Shown here: positions 1 through 7,380 of the stretch, one piece after another
Numbering within the stretch: the stretch's first letter is position 1
Layout: the number at the start of each line of letters is the position of its first letter
Assembly: GCA_934875675.1 (NCBI GenBank)
Contig: CAKXIK010000032.1
Location: forward strand, 1-30,825
Direction of reading: 5' to 3'
DNA length: 30,825 nucleotides
Source: an uncultured bacterium
GTDB lineage: Bacteria; Bacillota; Clostridia; Oscillospirales; Acutalibacteraceae
Notes under the pieces: model-generated
Told to the model about the DNA's origin: nothing
The model's database searches: none
Seen by the model: the letters and a program-made list of their open reading frames with translations, nothing else
Translations under genes and position numbers: made by a program

Positions 1-15
1 GTTTGTGGTGAACTC

Positions 16-24
16 ATTATACCA
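16..24 (-). promoter_or_regulatory. Possible extended -10 promoter reading out of the left edge
   Basis: On the minus strand the sequence reads TGGTATAAT, a TGn-extended -10 element. No -35 match is visible at the normal spacing. It could drive a leftward gene that begins outside the window. The rest of 1-130 shows no coding signal that I can support. Confidence 0.3.
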
Positions 25-132
25 TATCTCGCGGGAGGCTTCCTCTCTTTTTGGGTCACATCATTTTAACACATACATTTTACGTAAACTTCTTAATGAC
101 AAATATAGATATTTTTTATCCTTAAAACAATG

Positions 133-167
133 AAAAAGGCTGCGCGTCATGATGATCACAGCCTTTT
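133..167 (-). terminator. Terminator of the nucleotidyltransferase-kinase operon
   Basis: Arms AAAAGGCTG and CAGCCTTTT form a hairpin, and on the minus strand it is followed by TTTTT. It starts 12 bases past the stop codon of the kinase gene, so it most likely ends that leftward operon. Confidence 0.75.
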
Positions 168-179
168 CTTCTGTTTGAA

Positions 180-1283
180 TCAGCAGTATTTTTCCACTAC
201 CGCTTTCATTTCATCCATTTTCTGTTCCATATCCGCAACCAGCTTAAACTGGGTACGAGCACGATCCAGATTCTGCCCCTCATAATGCGTTGCAAAGTAG
301 ACGTCTCCGTCCAAATAGTCTGAGAGAAAACGCATACCACATTCCAACGTCATCAACTTGGAAGAAAACGCCAGCAGAGAAAGCTCCGTTTCTGTCAGAG
401 CAGAGCCTACCTCACTCAAAAAGCCTTTTGTATAGCTTTCAAATAGATCCAGCTTCATAAATACTTTGCTTAAATCTTTTTCATCTTCTGCCGCCGAACT
501 TGCACCAAAGCGAATGCTATCTCCGAAATCATAAAGCGGAGAACCTGGCATAATGGTATCGAGATCGATAATACAAATGCCTTCATCGGTCTTGTTGTCC
601 ATCATAATGTTGTTCAATTTGGTGTCATTATGCGTAACCCGAAGCGGCATTTTTCCTGCTGCAATCAGATCTGTTACAATTGTGCAATCTTTTTCTCTTG
701 CCTGAACAAAGGCAATCTCGTCGGCAACCAGTTCCTTGCGCCCTGCCTTATTATTTTGTACGGCTGCACAAAAATCACGGAAACGCTTTCCGGTGTCGTG
801 AAACTGCGGAATCGTTTCATGCAGAGTTGCCGTCGGATAATCTGCCAAGAGACGCTGGAATTTACCAAATGCACGTGCTGCATTATAAAACAGAACGGGG
901 CGTTCTACCGTCTGGTAGGATGTAGCATTTTCAATAAAGTCATAAGCACGCCAGCAACGGTTCTCCGCATCACGGTAATAAGGTTTGCCATCATTGGTAA
1001 GTATGACGGTCAGCGTTTCTCGCTCTGGGTTGCCGCCGGCAGCCAGAATCTTTTTACGCAAAAACGCTGTCACGCTTACGATATTTTCCATTAATCCATC
1101 AGGATCCTGAAAAATATCGGTGTTAATACGCTGCAAAATATAGCGGCGCGGTGGTTTTGTTTCACTTTTGAAATACACCGCAAAGGTTGCATTTATATGC
1201 CCGCAGCCGAAAGGCTCTACAAAAATCGGGGTTCCTTCAAACTGAAACTGGTTCAACAGGTGTTCACGAATAAAATCGATCAT
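180..1283 (-). CDS. N-acetylhexosamine 1-kinase-like phosphotransferase
   Basis: This 367-aa protein has the fold markers of the aminoglycoside phosphotransferase (APH) superfamily: a Brenner-type catalytic loop with H218, D220 and N225 (THNDTKLNN), then the metal-binding DLD at 240-242. The surrounding LDTIMPGSPLYDFGD segment is what I associate with the NahK branch, which phosphorylates GlcNAc/GalNAc at C1 using ATP. Length fits that family. It is the second gene of a leftward operon, 16 bases after a sugar nucleotidyltransferase, with a clear AAGGAG ribosome site. Kinase followed by nucleotidyltransferase would convert a free hexosamine to the 1-phosphate and then to a UDP-sugar. The substrate is inferred; another sugar or small alcohol remains possible. 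Cytosolic, with no signal or membrane segments. Confidence 0.8.
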   Translation of the reverse strand: MIDFIREHLLNQFQFEGTPIFVEPFGCGHINATFAVYFKSETKPPRRYILQRINTDIFQDPDGLMENIVSVTAFLRKKILAAGGNPERETLTVILTNDGKPYYRDAENRCWRAYDFIENATSYQTVERPVLFYNAARAFGKFQRLLADYPTATLHETIPQFHDTGKRFRDFCAAVQNNKAGRKELVADEIAFVQAREKDCTIVTDLIAAGKMPLRVTHNDTKLNNIMMDNKTDEGICIIDLDTIMPGSPLYDFGDSIRFGASSAAEDEKDLSKVFMKLDLFESYTKGFLSEVGSALTETELSLLAFSSKLMTLECGMRFLSDYLDGDVYFATHYEGQNLDRARTQFKLVADMEQKMDEMKAVVEKYC

Positions 1284-1299
1284 CTGCTTTGTCTCCTTC

Positions 1300-2205
1300 T
1301 TATTTCCACAATCCGTCCGGGTAAATTCCTTCGTCGGTCATGTCCGAAATTTTCTGTACCACGGTAGCACGATCCTCGTGATAGGTGACGCCGAACCACT
1401 TTGCGCTTGTCTTCAAAACAGTGACATCGCAAGTACCGTCATTAATCTGATTGGTTACGACAGAAGGCAGGAAATACTCCGCTTTCAGCAGATTGTTTTG
1501 ATTCTCTTCAAAGAATTTACTCCAGCCGGCACGAATGGCGTCAAACAGCTTAGGCGTAAATCCCCAACAGTTCATGGAAACGGTGCTGGTCTCCGGCAAG
1601 TCCGTCCAAATATCATTTTCAAAATATTGTGTCTGCCCGTTGTTACGTTGAATTTTTGTGCGTTCTGTTACACTTGTCAGGAAATTATTTTCATCGGTAC
1701 AGCAGACACCACGTGCTACATGCCCGTTTTCAGTCAGCGTATTGGCAAGAATATAGCCAGCCATACAATAATGACTGGGAGAACTGTTCTCCGGTACCGT
1801 CTTCAAAAACTCGCCAAGCATTTTAAATGCATCCCGGCCATAGAAGTCATCTGCATTGATCACCGCAAAATTGTCCTTCACCACATCGGCACAGCAAAGA
1901 ACTGCGTGTGCCGTTCCCCAAGGTTTGGTACGATCTGCGGGAATCTGCACCCCAGCCGGAACATCGGTCACTTTTTGGAAAACATAATTCACCGGAATCA
2001 CCTTTTCCACGCGTTTACCAACCGTATCCCGGAAAAGCGCCAGATTTTCTTCCTTAATGATGAAGACTACCTTGTCAAATCCAGCCTGAATTGCATCATA
2101 AATGGAATAATCCAAAATAAATTCGCCGTGCCGTCCCACGGGGTCAATCTGTTTGAGTCCGCCATACCGACTGCCCATACCTGCAGCCATAATAACCAGA
2201 GTCAT
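1300..2205 (-). CDS. Sugar-1-phosphate nucleotidyltransferase
   Basis: This 301-aa protein opens with AAGMGSRYGGLKQ (7-19), the nucleotide-binding signature of the NTP_transferase family. PWGTAHAV follows at 95-102 and NADD at 117-120, which would supply the metal-binding aspartates. The family makes NDP-sugars from a sugar 1-phosphate and an NTP. Its start is set by AGGAGGG eight bases upstream, and a sigma-A-type promoter lies at 2244-2272. It precedes the NahK-like kinase by 16 bases, so its substrate is probably that enzyme's product (GlcNAc-1-P, GalNAc-1-P or Gal-1-P). There is no C-terminal left-handed beta-helix of the GlmU type, so this is not bifunctional GlmU. The exact nucleotide and sugar cannot be read from sequence. 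Confidence 0.82.
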   Translation of the reverse strand: MTLVIMAAGMGSRYGGLKQIDPVGRHGEFILDYSIYDAIQAGFDKVVFIIKEENLALFRDTVGKRVEKVIPVNYVFQKVTDVPAGVQIPADRTKPWGTAHAVLCCADVVKDNFAVINADDFYGRDAFKMLGEFLKTVPENSSPSHYCMAGYILANTLTENGHVARGVCCTDENNFLTSVTERTKIQRNNGQTQYFENDIWTDLPETSTVSMNCWGFTPKLFDAIRAGWSKFFEENQNNLLKAEYFLPSVVTNQINDGTCDVTVLKTSAKWFGVTYHEDRATVVQKISDMTDEGIYPDGLWK

Positions 2206-2243
2206 TTTTGTCCCTCCTAAAAAAATATAAAAACTCTACGAAT

Positions 2244-2272
2244 ATTATAAGTTTTCCTCTTCCATTTTGCAA
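2244..2272 (-). promoter_or_regulatory. Promoter of the leftward nucleotidyltransferase operon
   Basis: Minus strand: -35 TTGCAA (2272-2267), 17-base spacer, -10 TATAAT (2249-2244). Transcription would start near 2237, giving a short leader of about 30 bases. Confidence 0.6.
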
Positions 2273-2298
2273 GGAAAACGCGTATAATATTAAGTAAT

Positions 2299-2318
2299 TT
2301 AGTCTATTCTTAGACTAA
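2299..2318. promoter_or_regulatory. 20-bp palindrome between divergent genes, candidate operator
   Basis: TTAGTCTA-TTCT-TAGACTAA is a perfect 8-bp inverted repeat in the 190-bp gap between the leftward sugar operon and the AraC gene. A TATAAT at 2283-2288 on the plus strand sits just before it, so it could overlap the start of an araC transcript. It has no T-tract, which favours a protein-binding site over a terminator. The regulator is unknown. Confidence 0.45.
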
Positions 2319-2395
2319 TTAATTAATCCAAGGGTGCATATCAGGTTAAAAGACTGTTTTGTCGTTTACCGCTTAATGCCAAAGGAGGGTGAAAA

Positions 2396-3253
2396 ATGGA
2401 CGATCATGTGGAACTAATTACGGTGCTTCAGGAACTGCACAATATTTCCGGATTGCGGCTCAGCGTACATGACACTGATTTTCATGAAATTGAGGCATAC
2501 CCAAAGAGCCTTTGTTCTTTGTGCGCGATGGTACAAAAGAATGATAATGCGCTGAAAATCTGCCACGAAACGGATTATACTGCCTTTGAACGCGCAAAAA
2601 AAACGCAGCAATTTTCAATCTATCAGTGCCGGTTCGGTCTTTATGAAGCAGTTGCACCAATTTTCAGTTTCGGAACTCTGATCGGATATTTAATGATGGG
2701 ACAAACACTCTGCTCACCGGAAAACAATCGTCTTGCGGTTTATGAGGCAGCCTTGCCCTATGTAAATGATCCGGTTCGGTTGCGTCATATTGTAGATGAA
2801 CTGCCGCTTCGCGATCGTGATAAAATTGTTTCCTGCCTGCACATTATGGATATCTGTGCAAAATACATTTCTCTGAGTAACCGCTTTAATCCCGAAAAAG
2901 CCGATCTTGCACCCGCAATAAAAAAATATATCAACGAAAATTACCGCAATGAGCTTTCTCTTGAAGTACTGCGCAGTCATTTCTTCTGCAGCAGAACCAC
3001 CGTAATTAACGCATTCCAAAAACGATATGGAATTGGTATCAGCCGATATATCACCACCGTCCGAATCAATCATGCCCGCGAGTTGTTGACTTATTCCCGC
3101 CGAAGCATTAAAGAAATTGCCTTGGACTGCGGTTTTTCTGATCAGAATTATTTTTCAAAGGTGTTTTTGAAAGAAACAGAAAAAACACCGACACAGTTCC
3201 GCCGGGACGAGGGGCGAATGCTTGACAATTTAGCCGAGGAAGAATATGATTAA
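2396..3253 (+). CDS. AraC-family regulator with PocR sensory domain
   Basis: This 285-aa regulator has two parts. Residues about 8-160 match the PocR ligand-binding domain pattern: an LQELHNISGL opening, a Cys-rich stretch with C40, C43 and C56, then YQCRFGLYEAVAPI and GYLMMGQ. Residues about 172-272 are an AraC DNA-binding domain with two helix-turn-helix units, including the signature IALDCGFSDQNYFSKVF. AAAGGAGGGTG six bases upstream sets the start. PocR domains sense small molecules and, in the founding example, 1,2-propanediol. It lies between the leftward hexosamine operon and nagA, so it probably activates one or both in response to a sugar-related ligand. That target assignment is inference from position only. 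Confidence 0.88.
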   Translation: MDDHVELITVLQELHNISGLRLSVHDTDFHEIEAYPKSLCSLCAMVQKNDNALKICHETDYTAFERAKKTQQFSIYQCRFGLYEAVAPIFSFGTLIGYLMMGQTLCSPENNRLAVYEAALPYVNDPVRLRHIVDELPLRDRDKIVSCLHIMDICAKYISLSNRFNPEKADLAPAIKKYINENYRNELSLEVLRSHFFCSRTTVINAFQKRYGIGISRYITTVRINHARELLTYSRRSIKEIALDCGFSDQNYFSKVFLKETEKTPTQFRRDEGRMLDNLAEEEYD

Positions 3254-3259
3254 AGGTAA

Positions 3260-3316
3260 TTTCCTACGAAACTGAAAGCAAATTGTAAAGAGTTTTGCTA
3301 CTCTTTGAATAGGAAA
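3260..3316 (+). promoter_or_regulatory. Nested inverted repeats upstream of nagA
   Basis: An outer pair TTTCCTA (3260-3266) / TAGGAAA (3310-3316) encloses a 7-bp hairpin AAAGAGT-N6-ACTCTTT (3287-3306). No T-tract follows. It may be a weak terminator of the araC gene or binding sites for an activator of the nagA promoter just downstream. Confidence 0.35.
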
Positions 3317-3334
3317 CTCGCACCAGTCTAACCA

Positions 3335-3340
3335 TATAAT
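3335..3340 (+). promoter_or_regulatory. -10 element of a possible activator-dependent nagA promoter
   Basis: A perfect TATAAT lies here and no recognisable -35 is found 16-18 bases upstream, as expected where an activator is needed. The predicted start near 3347 is downstream of the ATG at 3339, which argues for a nagA start at 3381-3390. Confidence 0.4.
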
Positions 3341-3389
3341 GATGATGAATCCCACTGCGGATTCTGTTAGTGAGAAAGGAATGATGGCA

Positions 3390-4523
3390 ATGCTGTTGAA
3401 AAACGGTACGATTTTGAACGGAAACTTTGAACGAGTTAAAGCGGATCTGCTGATTCATGAGGAAACCATTGCTCAAATCGGTAAATCTTTAGAAGTTCCC
3501 GGCGAGGAGGTGTTGGATTGCACCGGAAAGCTGCTTGTTCCGGGCGTAATTGATATTCACACCCACGGTGCAGTCGGCTGTGATCATTCCTCCGGAGATC
3601 CGGAAGCATTGCGTAAAATTGCGGAATATGAAGGTAAAAACGGTGTTACCTCTTTTTTGCCCACAACCATGACCATTTCTGAAGAAGCTATTCGCAAAGC
3701 AGTTGTAAATGTTCGCGATTATTGCAAAACAGATCATGCCGGCGCAACTCCGCTCGGTGTGCATATGGAAGGTCCGTTTTTCAGTCAGGCAAAACGCGGC
3801 GCACAACCGCCGGAATGGATTCGCAATCCGGATGTCGCCATGTTTCGGCGCCTGAATGCCGCCTGTGACGGTATGATTAAAATTGTTGATGTTGCTCCGG
3901 AAACAGACGGCGCACTTGATTTCATTCGTGAGGTCAAAGGGGAAGCGGTGGTATCAGTCGCACATACCGCTGCTGATTACGAGCTGACTTGCGCTGCATT
4001 TCAGGCCGGTGCTTCCCACGCCATTCATCTATATAACGGTATGACCGGCGCAACCCATCGTGAACCGGGCGTTGTCGGCGCAGTATGGGACACGCCAAAC
4101 GTTTCTGCCGAGTTGATCTGTGACGGCGTTCATATTCATCCAGCCATGCTGCGTTCAACTTTCCGTCTGCTTGGTCGGCGTGTTGTCATGATCAGCGACA
4201 GTTTGGAGGCTGCCGGTCTGCCGGACGGAACCCGTTTTCTGGATGCCGGCGGTCACGAAATCACCGTCACAAACGGCAAGGCAACGCTTGCCAACGGTAC
4301 GATTGCGGGATCTTCCACAAACCTGATGGAGTGTGTGCGCCGCGTGATTAACTTTGGTGTGGAGCTGGAAACCGCATTTTATGCAGCAACATATGCACCG
4401 GCAAAGGTAATCGGCTGTGAAAACCTGTTGGGAAGCTTGGAACCCGGCAAACGTGCCGATGTAGTGGTTCTGGACGAAATTTTACAGCCAACCTGCGTAT
4501 TTATTAAAGGAAAACGTTTGTAA
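3390..4523 (+). CDS. nagA: N-acetylglucosamine-6-phosphate deacetylase
   Basis: NagA removes acetate from GlcNAc-6-phosphate to give GlcN-6-phosphate. From the chosen start it is 377 aa, the normal family size. Amidohydrolase hallmarks are all present: HTH at 57-59, HMEGP at 125-129, the metal ligand H192 in AHTAAD, HLYNGM at 213-218 and the catalytic D270 in ISDSLEAAG. In-frame ATGs at 3339, 3381, 3384 and 3390 are possible starts. I prefer 3390 because GAAAGGA ends nine bases before it, while the ATG at 3339 overlaps a TATAAT. There is no nagB (deaminase) beside it. It is 46 bases upstream of the Mrp gene with no terminator between, so the two may be co-transcribed. The AraC/PocR gene upstream is a plausible regulator. 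Confidence 0.95.
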   Translation: MLLKNGTILNGNFERVKADLLIHEETIAQIGKSLEVPGEEVLDCTGKLLVPGVIDIHTHGAVGCDHSSGDPEALRKIAEYEGKNGVTSFLPTTMTISEEAIRKAVVNVRDYCKTDHAGATPLGVHMEGPFFSQAKRGAQPPEWIRNPDVAMFRRLNAACDGMIKIVDVAPETDGALDFIREVKGEAVVSVAHTAADYELTCAAFQAGASHAIHLYNGMTGATHREPGVVGAVWDTPNVSAELICDGVHIHPAMLRSTFRLLGRRVVMISDSLEAAGLPDGTRFLDAGGHEITVTNGKATLANGTIAGSSTNLMECVRRVINFGVELETAFYAATYAPAKVIGCENLLGSLEPGKRADVVVLDEILQPTCVFIKGKRL

Positions 4524-4569
4524 TGAAATAAAACGGAACATAATAATATAAGAAAGGCGGAATCCACCC

Positions 4570-5406
4570 ATGAGTGAATCCTGCAGCCATAATTGCGAAA
4601 CCTGTTCTCAAAATTGCGAAAGCCGTTCGGCGGAAAGCATGCTTGCACCGCTGAATGAACTCAGCCATGTTAAAAAAGTAATTGCCGTTGTCAGCGGAAA
4701 AGGCGGCGTTGGCAAATCCCTGGTCACCTCCATGCTCTCTGTACTGATGAGACGGCGCGAATTTTCTACTGCGATTCTTGACGCGGACGTTACCGGACCT
4801 TCGATTCCGACCATGTTCGGATTACACGAAAATGCGACAGGAAATGACATGGGAATTCTGCCGGTTAAGACAAAAACCGGTATTGAAACCATGTCGGTCA
4901 ATTTGCTGCTGCCGGACGAAACTGATCCTGTTGTCTGGCGCGGCCCTGTGATTGCCGGAACTGTAAAACAATTTTGGAGCGATGTAATCTGGAATGATGT
5001 GGATTATATGTTCGTTGACATGCCTCCCGGAACGGGAGATGTTCCGCTGACGGTCTTTCAGTCGCTGCCGGTGGATGGTATTATCATTGTTACCTCCCCG
5101 CAGGAGCTGGTTTCCGTTATTGTTGCCAAAGCGGTAAAAATGGCAAATATGATGAATATTCCGATCATCGGAATTGTGGAAAACATGAGCTATGTGGAAT
5201 GCCCGGACTGTGGTAAAAAAATCTCTGTTTTTGGTGAGAGCCATGTGGAAGCAACTGCTGCGGAATATAACCTTAAACTGCTTGGACGCTTGCCGATTAA
5301 CCCTGAATTTGCAAAGCTTTGTGATGCCGGGCTAATCGAACAGTTTGTGGGCGATTGGTTAGAAAATGCGGCCGATGCCGTTGAGGCGCAACCCTCCCGC
5401 AAATAA
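4570..5406 (+). CDS. Mrp/NBP35-family P-loop ATPase (iron-sulfur cluster carrier)
   Basis: This 278-aa protein belongs to the Mrp/ApbC/NBP35 group, soluble ATPases that hold and transfer Fe-S clusters. The deviant Walker A GKGGVGKS is at 43-50, followed by DADVTGPSIP, VDMPPGTGD and the CPDC pair (C211, C214) that binds the bridging cluster at the dimer interface. The N-terminus carries four cysteines at 5, 9, 12 and 16, an NBP35-like ferredoxin-type motif absent from shorter ApbC proteins. It starts after AGAAAGGCGG. Two more genes follow at 27 and about 60 bases. The order suggests an operon, although no direct link to hexosamine or vitamin B6 metabolism is known to me. Confidence 0.92.
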   Translation: MSESCSHNCETCSQNCESRSAESMLAPLNELSHVKKVIAVVSGKGGVGKSLVTSMLSVLMRRREFSTAILDADVTGPSIPTMFGLHENATGNDMGILPVKTKTGIETMSVNLLLPDETDPVVWRGPVIAGTVKQFWSDVIWNDVDYMFVDMPPGTGDVPLTVFQSLPVDGIIIVTSPQELVSVIVAKAVKMANMMNIPIIGIVENMSYVECPDCGKKISVFGESHVEATAAEYNLKLLGRLPINPEFAKLCDAGLIEQFVGDWLENAADAVEAQPSRK

Positions 5407-5433
5407 AATAATTGCAGAAAGGAACTAACCGGA

Positions 5434-6138
5434 ATGAATTATGTCCTACTTTGCGGCGCTTCTGCCGCGGAACTGACGCGACTTTCTCAGTCACCCGGTG
5501 CAATTGCCGGTGTTGTTCGTGAAAATGCCCGCCAGATGCAGCAGGCGGCAAGGGCTTTGCGAGAAGCAGGCGTTCCGGTGCGTAACTTTTTGATGCCCTA
5601 TGTCGATACCGTACAGCTGCAAAATGAATCCCCTGCATTCTTTGGCAGCCGCATGTTATTTGGTTGCGAGGCTTCTGTGATGAAAAAAGTCCGGCGAATC
5701 TGTGAACCGTTTTCGCTGATTCGAGTATACACAGCAGGAAATCTGGCTCATTTATTTAAAACTCATCCACTTACCCCGCGCCGTCGAGCTCTGTTAACCG
5801 ATTCTTTGGAGCAATTTGACGAGAGTGCAAAAAACGTGGTGCTGCTCACCTTTTCTGCACCGCCGCTTTGTGATCATTACGCAAGGCCCATGGCACGCCG
5901 CGCTCAATCAAGAGAAGTACTCGCTTTTGGTGAAATTTGTGCCCGAATGGCTCGCTCCGCAGGCGGAGAAGTAATTTCCTGTGCCGGAGGGGAATTGGTA
6001 CTTCTACCTGGAGAAGAAAAACAAGAGGAACTGCTGCGCACAATTAAAAAGGTTTATCACCAACGTTTGGCTCCATACTGCGGTGCACAGCAGCAAAATT
6101 TAACCATCCGCATTCTAGGGGATCATGCGATCCGGTAG
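5434..6138 (+). CDS. Unrecognised 234-aa protein between Mrp and pyridoxamine kinase
   Basis: I do not recognise this family. It is a soluble, Arg/Ala-rich protein with no signal peptide or membrane span. The N-terminal half is mixed (MNYVLLCGAS, then a helical stretch RQMQQAARALREAG). The middle has FFGSRMLFGCEASVMKKV. The C-terminal third reads GGELVLLPGEEKQEELL, a helix, then IRILGDHAIR. That tail loosely resembles the C-terminal end of GHMP sugar kinases such as galactokinase, but the ATP-binding glycine-rich loop is missing, so this is only a hint. It starts 27 bases after the Mrp gene with AAAGGA ten bases upstream, and lies in one operon with the Mrp and pyridoxamine kinase genes. The coding call is strong; the function is unknown. 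Confidence 0.8.
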   Translation: MNYVLLCGASAAELTRLSQSPGAIAGVVRENARQMQQAARALREAGVPVRNFLMPYVDTVQLQNESPAFFGSRMLFGCEASVMKKVRRICEPFSLIRVYTAGNLAHLFKTHPLTPRRRALLTDSLEQFDESAKNVVLLTFSAPPLCDHYARPMARRAQSREVLAFGEICARMARSAGGEVISCAGGELVLLPGEEKQEELLRTIKKVYHQRLAPYCGAQQQNLTIRILGDHAIR

Positions 6139-6199
6139 ATTCCCGTTACCTGTGACAAAAAAAATTCATCCGGCTTATCGGAAAGGACTCAAGGAACTC

Positions 6200-7057
6200 A
6201 TGCAAACTGATGAATACACAATTCAGCCGAGAATAGCCGCGATTCACGATCTTTCTGGATTCGGGCGCTGTTCTTTGACTATGATCTTACCCGTTTTGGC
6301 TGCGGCAGGAATGGAAGCCTGCCCCATGCCAACTGCGGTTCTTTCTTCCCATAACGGTTTTCCTGACCGCACCTTTTGCGATCTCACCGATCAACTGTTA
6401 CCGGCCGCGGAACAATGGCAGCGGCTTGGTCTGCAATTTGATGCCGTCTATTCCGGCTTTCTTGGTTCCGCTGAGCAAATTGACGTGGTAAAGCAAATAT
6501 TCTCCATACTTTCCGATGAACATACCTTGCGTTTCGTGGATCCAGTCATGGGCGATAACGGTCATCTTTACAGCTGCTATTCTTCAGAAATGGCCGAAAA
6601 GATGAAACAGCTGGTTTCCTGCGCCGATTTGATTGTACCAAATCTGACGGAAGCAGCGCTGTTGCTGGGCAAAGAACCTGTTTTGAATCCTAGCGAGGAA
6701 CAGATTTCACAGCTTCTGCGCGGTTTGAGCGCACTTGGTCCAAAGTTTATTGTGCTGACGGGTGTTCGCCGCGGAAATCGGGTAGGAGCTGCCGTTTATG
6801 ATAAGCAAAAGGATTGGATCGCGTATGCATTGGCGGATTCCGTAACCGGAAATTACCACGGCACCGGCGATTTGTTTGCTGCGGTGATGTTGGCTGCACT
6901 TTTGCGCGGAGAATCGCCATTGACTGCTGCCGAAACTGCCGCAGGATTTGTTTCCCGTGTAATTCATGCAACGAAAGAAGCCGGAACTGATCCTCAATTC
7001 GGTGTTCGGTTTGAACCCCTTCTGCCAGAATTGATGCGCATGCTGGGTGTTATTTAA
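6200..7057 (+). CDS. Pyridoxamine/pyridoxal kinase
   Basis: A PdxK/PdxY-like member of the ribokinase superfamily that phosphorylates B6 vitamers with ATP. Markers are the N-terminal IAAIHDLSGFGRCSLT, the substrate-loop VLSSHNGFPD, the VPNLTEAALL segment and the catalytic GTGD at 221-224 with D224 as general base. The reading frame opens at 6125, but the ATG at 6200 is preferred: the homologous region begins right after it and AAGGA lies four bases upstream, with GAAAGGA a little further. This gives 285 aa, the normal size. It is the last gene of the Mrp operon and is followed by a strong terminator at 7178. Thiamine-type ThiD is less likely because of the HDLSGFGR motif. Confidence 0.88.
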   Translation: MQTDEYTIQPRIAAIHDLSGFGRCSLTMILPVLAAAGMEACPMPTAVLSSHNGFPDRTFCDLTDQLLPAAEQWQRLGLQFDAVYSGFLGSAEQIDVVKQIFSILSDEHTLRFVDPVMGDNGHLYSCYSSEMAEKMKQLVSCADLIVPNLTEAALLLGKEPVLNPSEEQISQLLRGLSALGPKFIVLTGVRRGNRVGAAVYDKQKDWIAYALADSVTGNYHGTGDLFAAVMLAALLRGESPLTAAETAAGFVSRVIHATKEAGTDPQFGVRFEPLLPELMRMLGVI

Positions 7058-7177
7058 TAATATGAGTTTTGAATTGGAAACTGTCTTAAGATCGGGCAAA
7101 TGCTTGGATATTGACGGTCTTTCCAAAATTTTTATCAACCATTTCGAGAAAAATTCGTATGAATCAGCTACATCGAG

Positions 7178-7209
7178 AGAGTACTGCGGTTTTGCAGTAC
7201 TCTTTTTTT
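7178..7209 (+). terminator. Strong rho-independent terminator after the pyridoxamine kinase gene
   Basis: Perfect 10-bp stem AGAGTACTGC / GCAGTACTCT with a GGTTTT loop, followed by a run of seven Ts. Confidence 0.93.
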
Positions 7210-7232
7210 ATGAAAATGAAATATTCCGAAAG

Positions 7233-7277
7233 AAAAAGCGATAGAAATCGTATTTCTACGAAATCTACCGCTTTTTT
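7233..7277 (-). terminator. Terminator for the giant surface-protein gene, probably bidirectional
   Basis: AAAAAGCG-ATAGA and TCTA-CCGCTTTTT pair with minor mismatches around a smaller internal stem. Read leftward it follows the stop codon of the giant gene by about 100 bases and ends in TTTTT; read rightward it ends in TTTTTT. Confidence 0.65.
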
Positions 7278-7380
7278 CTTCGCTACGCCGAATCGAGTTT
7301 TCAAATTCTGCAATCCGGCTAAAGCATTCATTCAGATTTAACTTTTATTTTGATCATTCAAATACGATCAAAACCGTTGT

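Larger units (their letters stand above)
7058..7380. other. 323-bp convergent intergenic region
   Basis: This gap separates the rightward Mrp operon from the leftward giant surface-protein gene. It holds two hairpins, listed separately. A 65-codon frame at 7047-7244 crosses the first terminator and has no ribosome site, so I see no gene here. Confidence 0.7.

Noticed and set aside
1378..2220. 280-codon plus-strand frame opposite the nucleotidyltransferase
   Set aside because: No recognisable domain; the minus-strand gene here has strong motifs, a promoter and a ribosome site.
7047..7244. 65-codon frame after the pyridoxamine kinase gene
   Set aside because: It overlaps the end of that gene, runs through a strong terminator and has no ribosome site.
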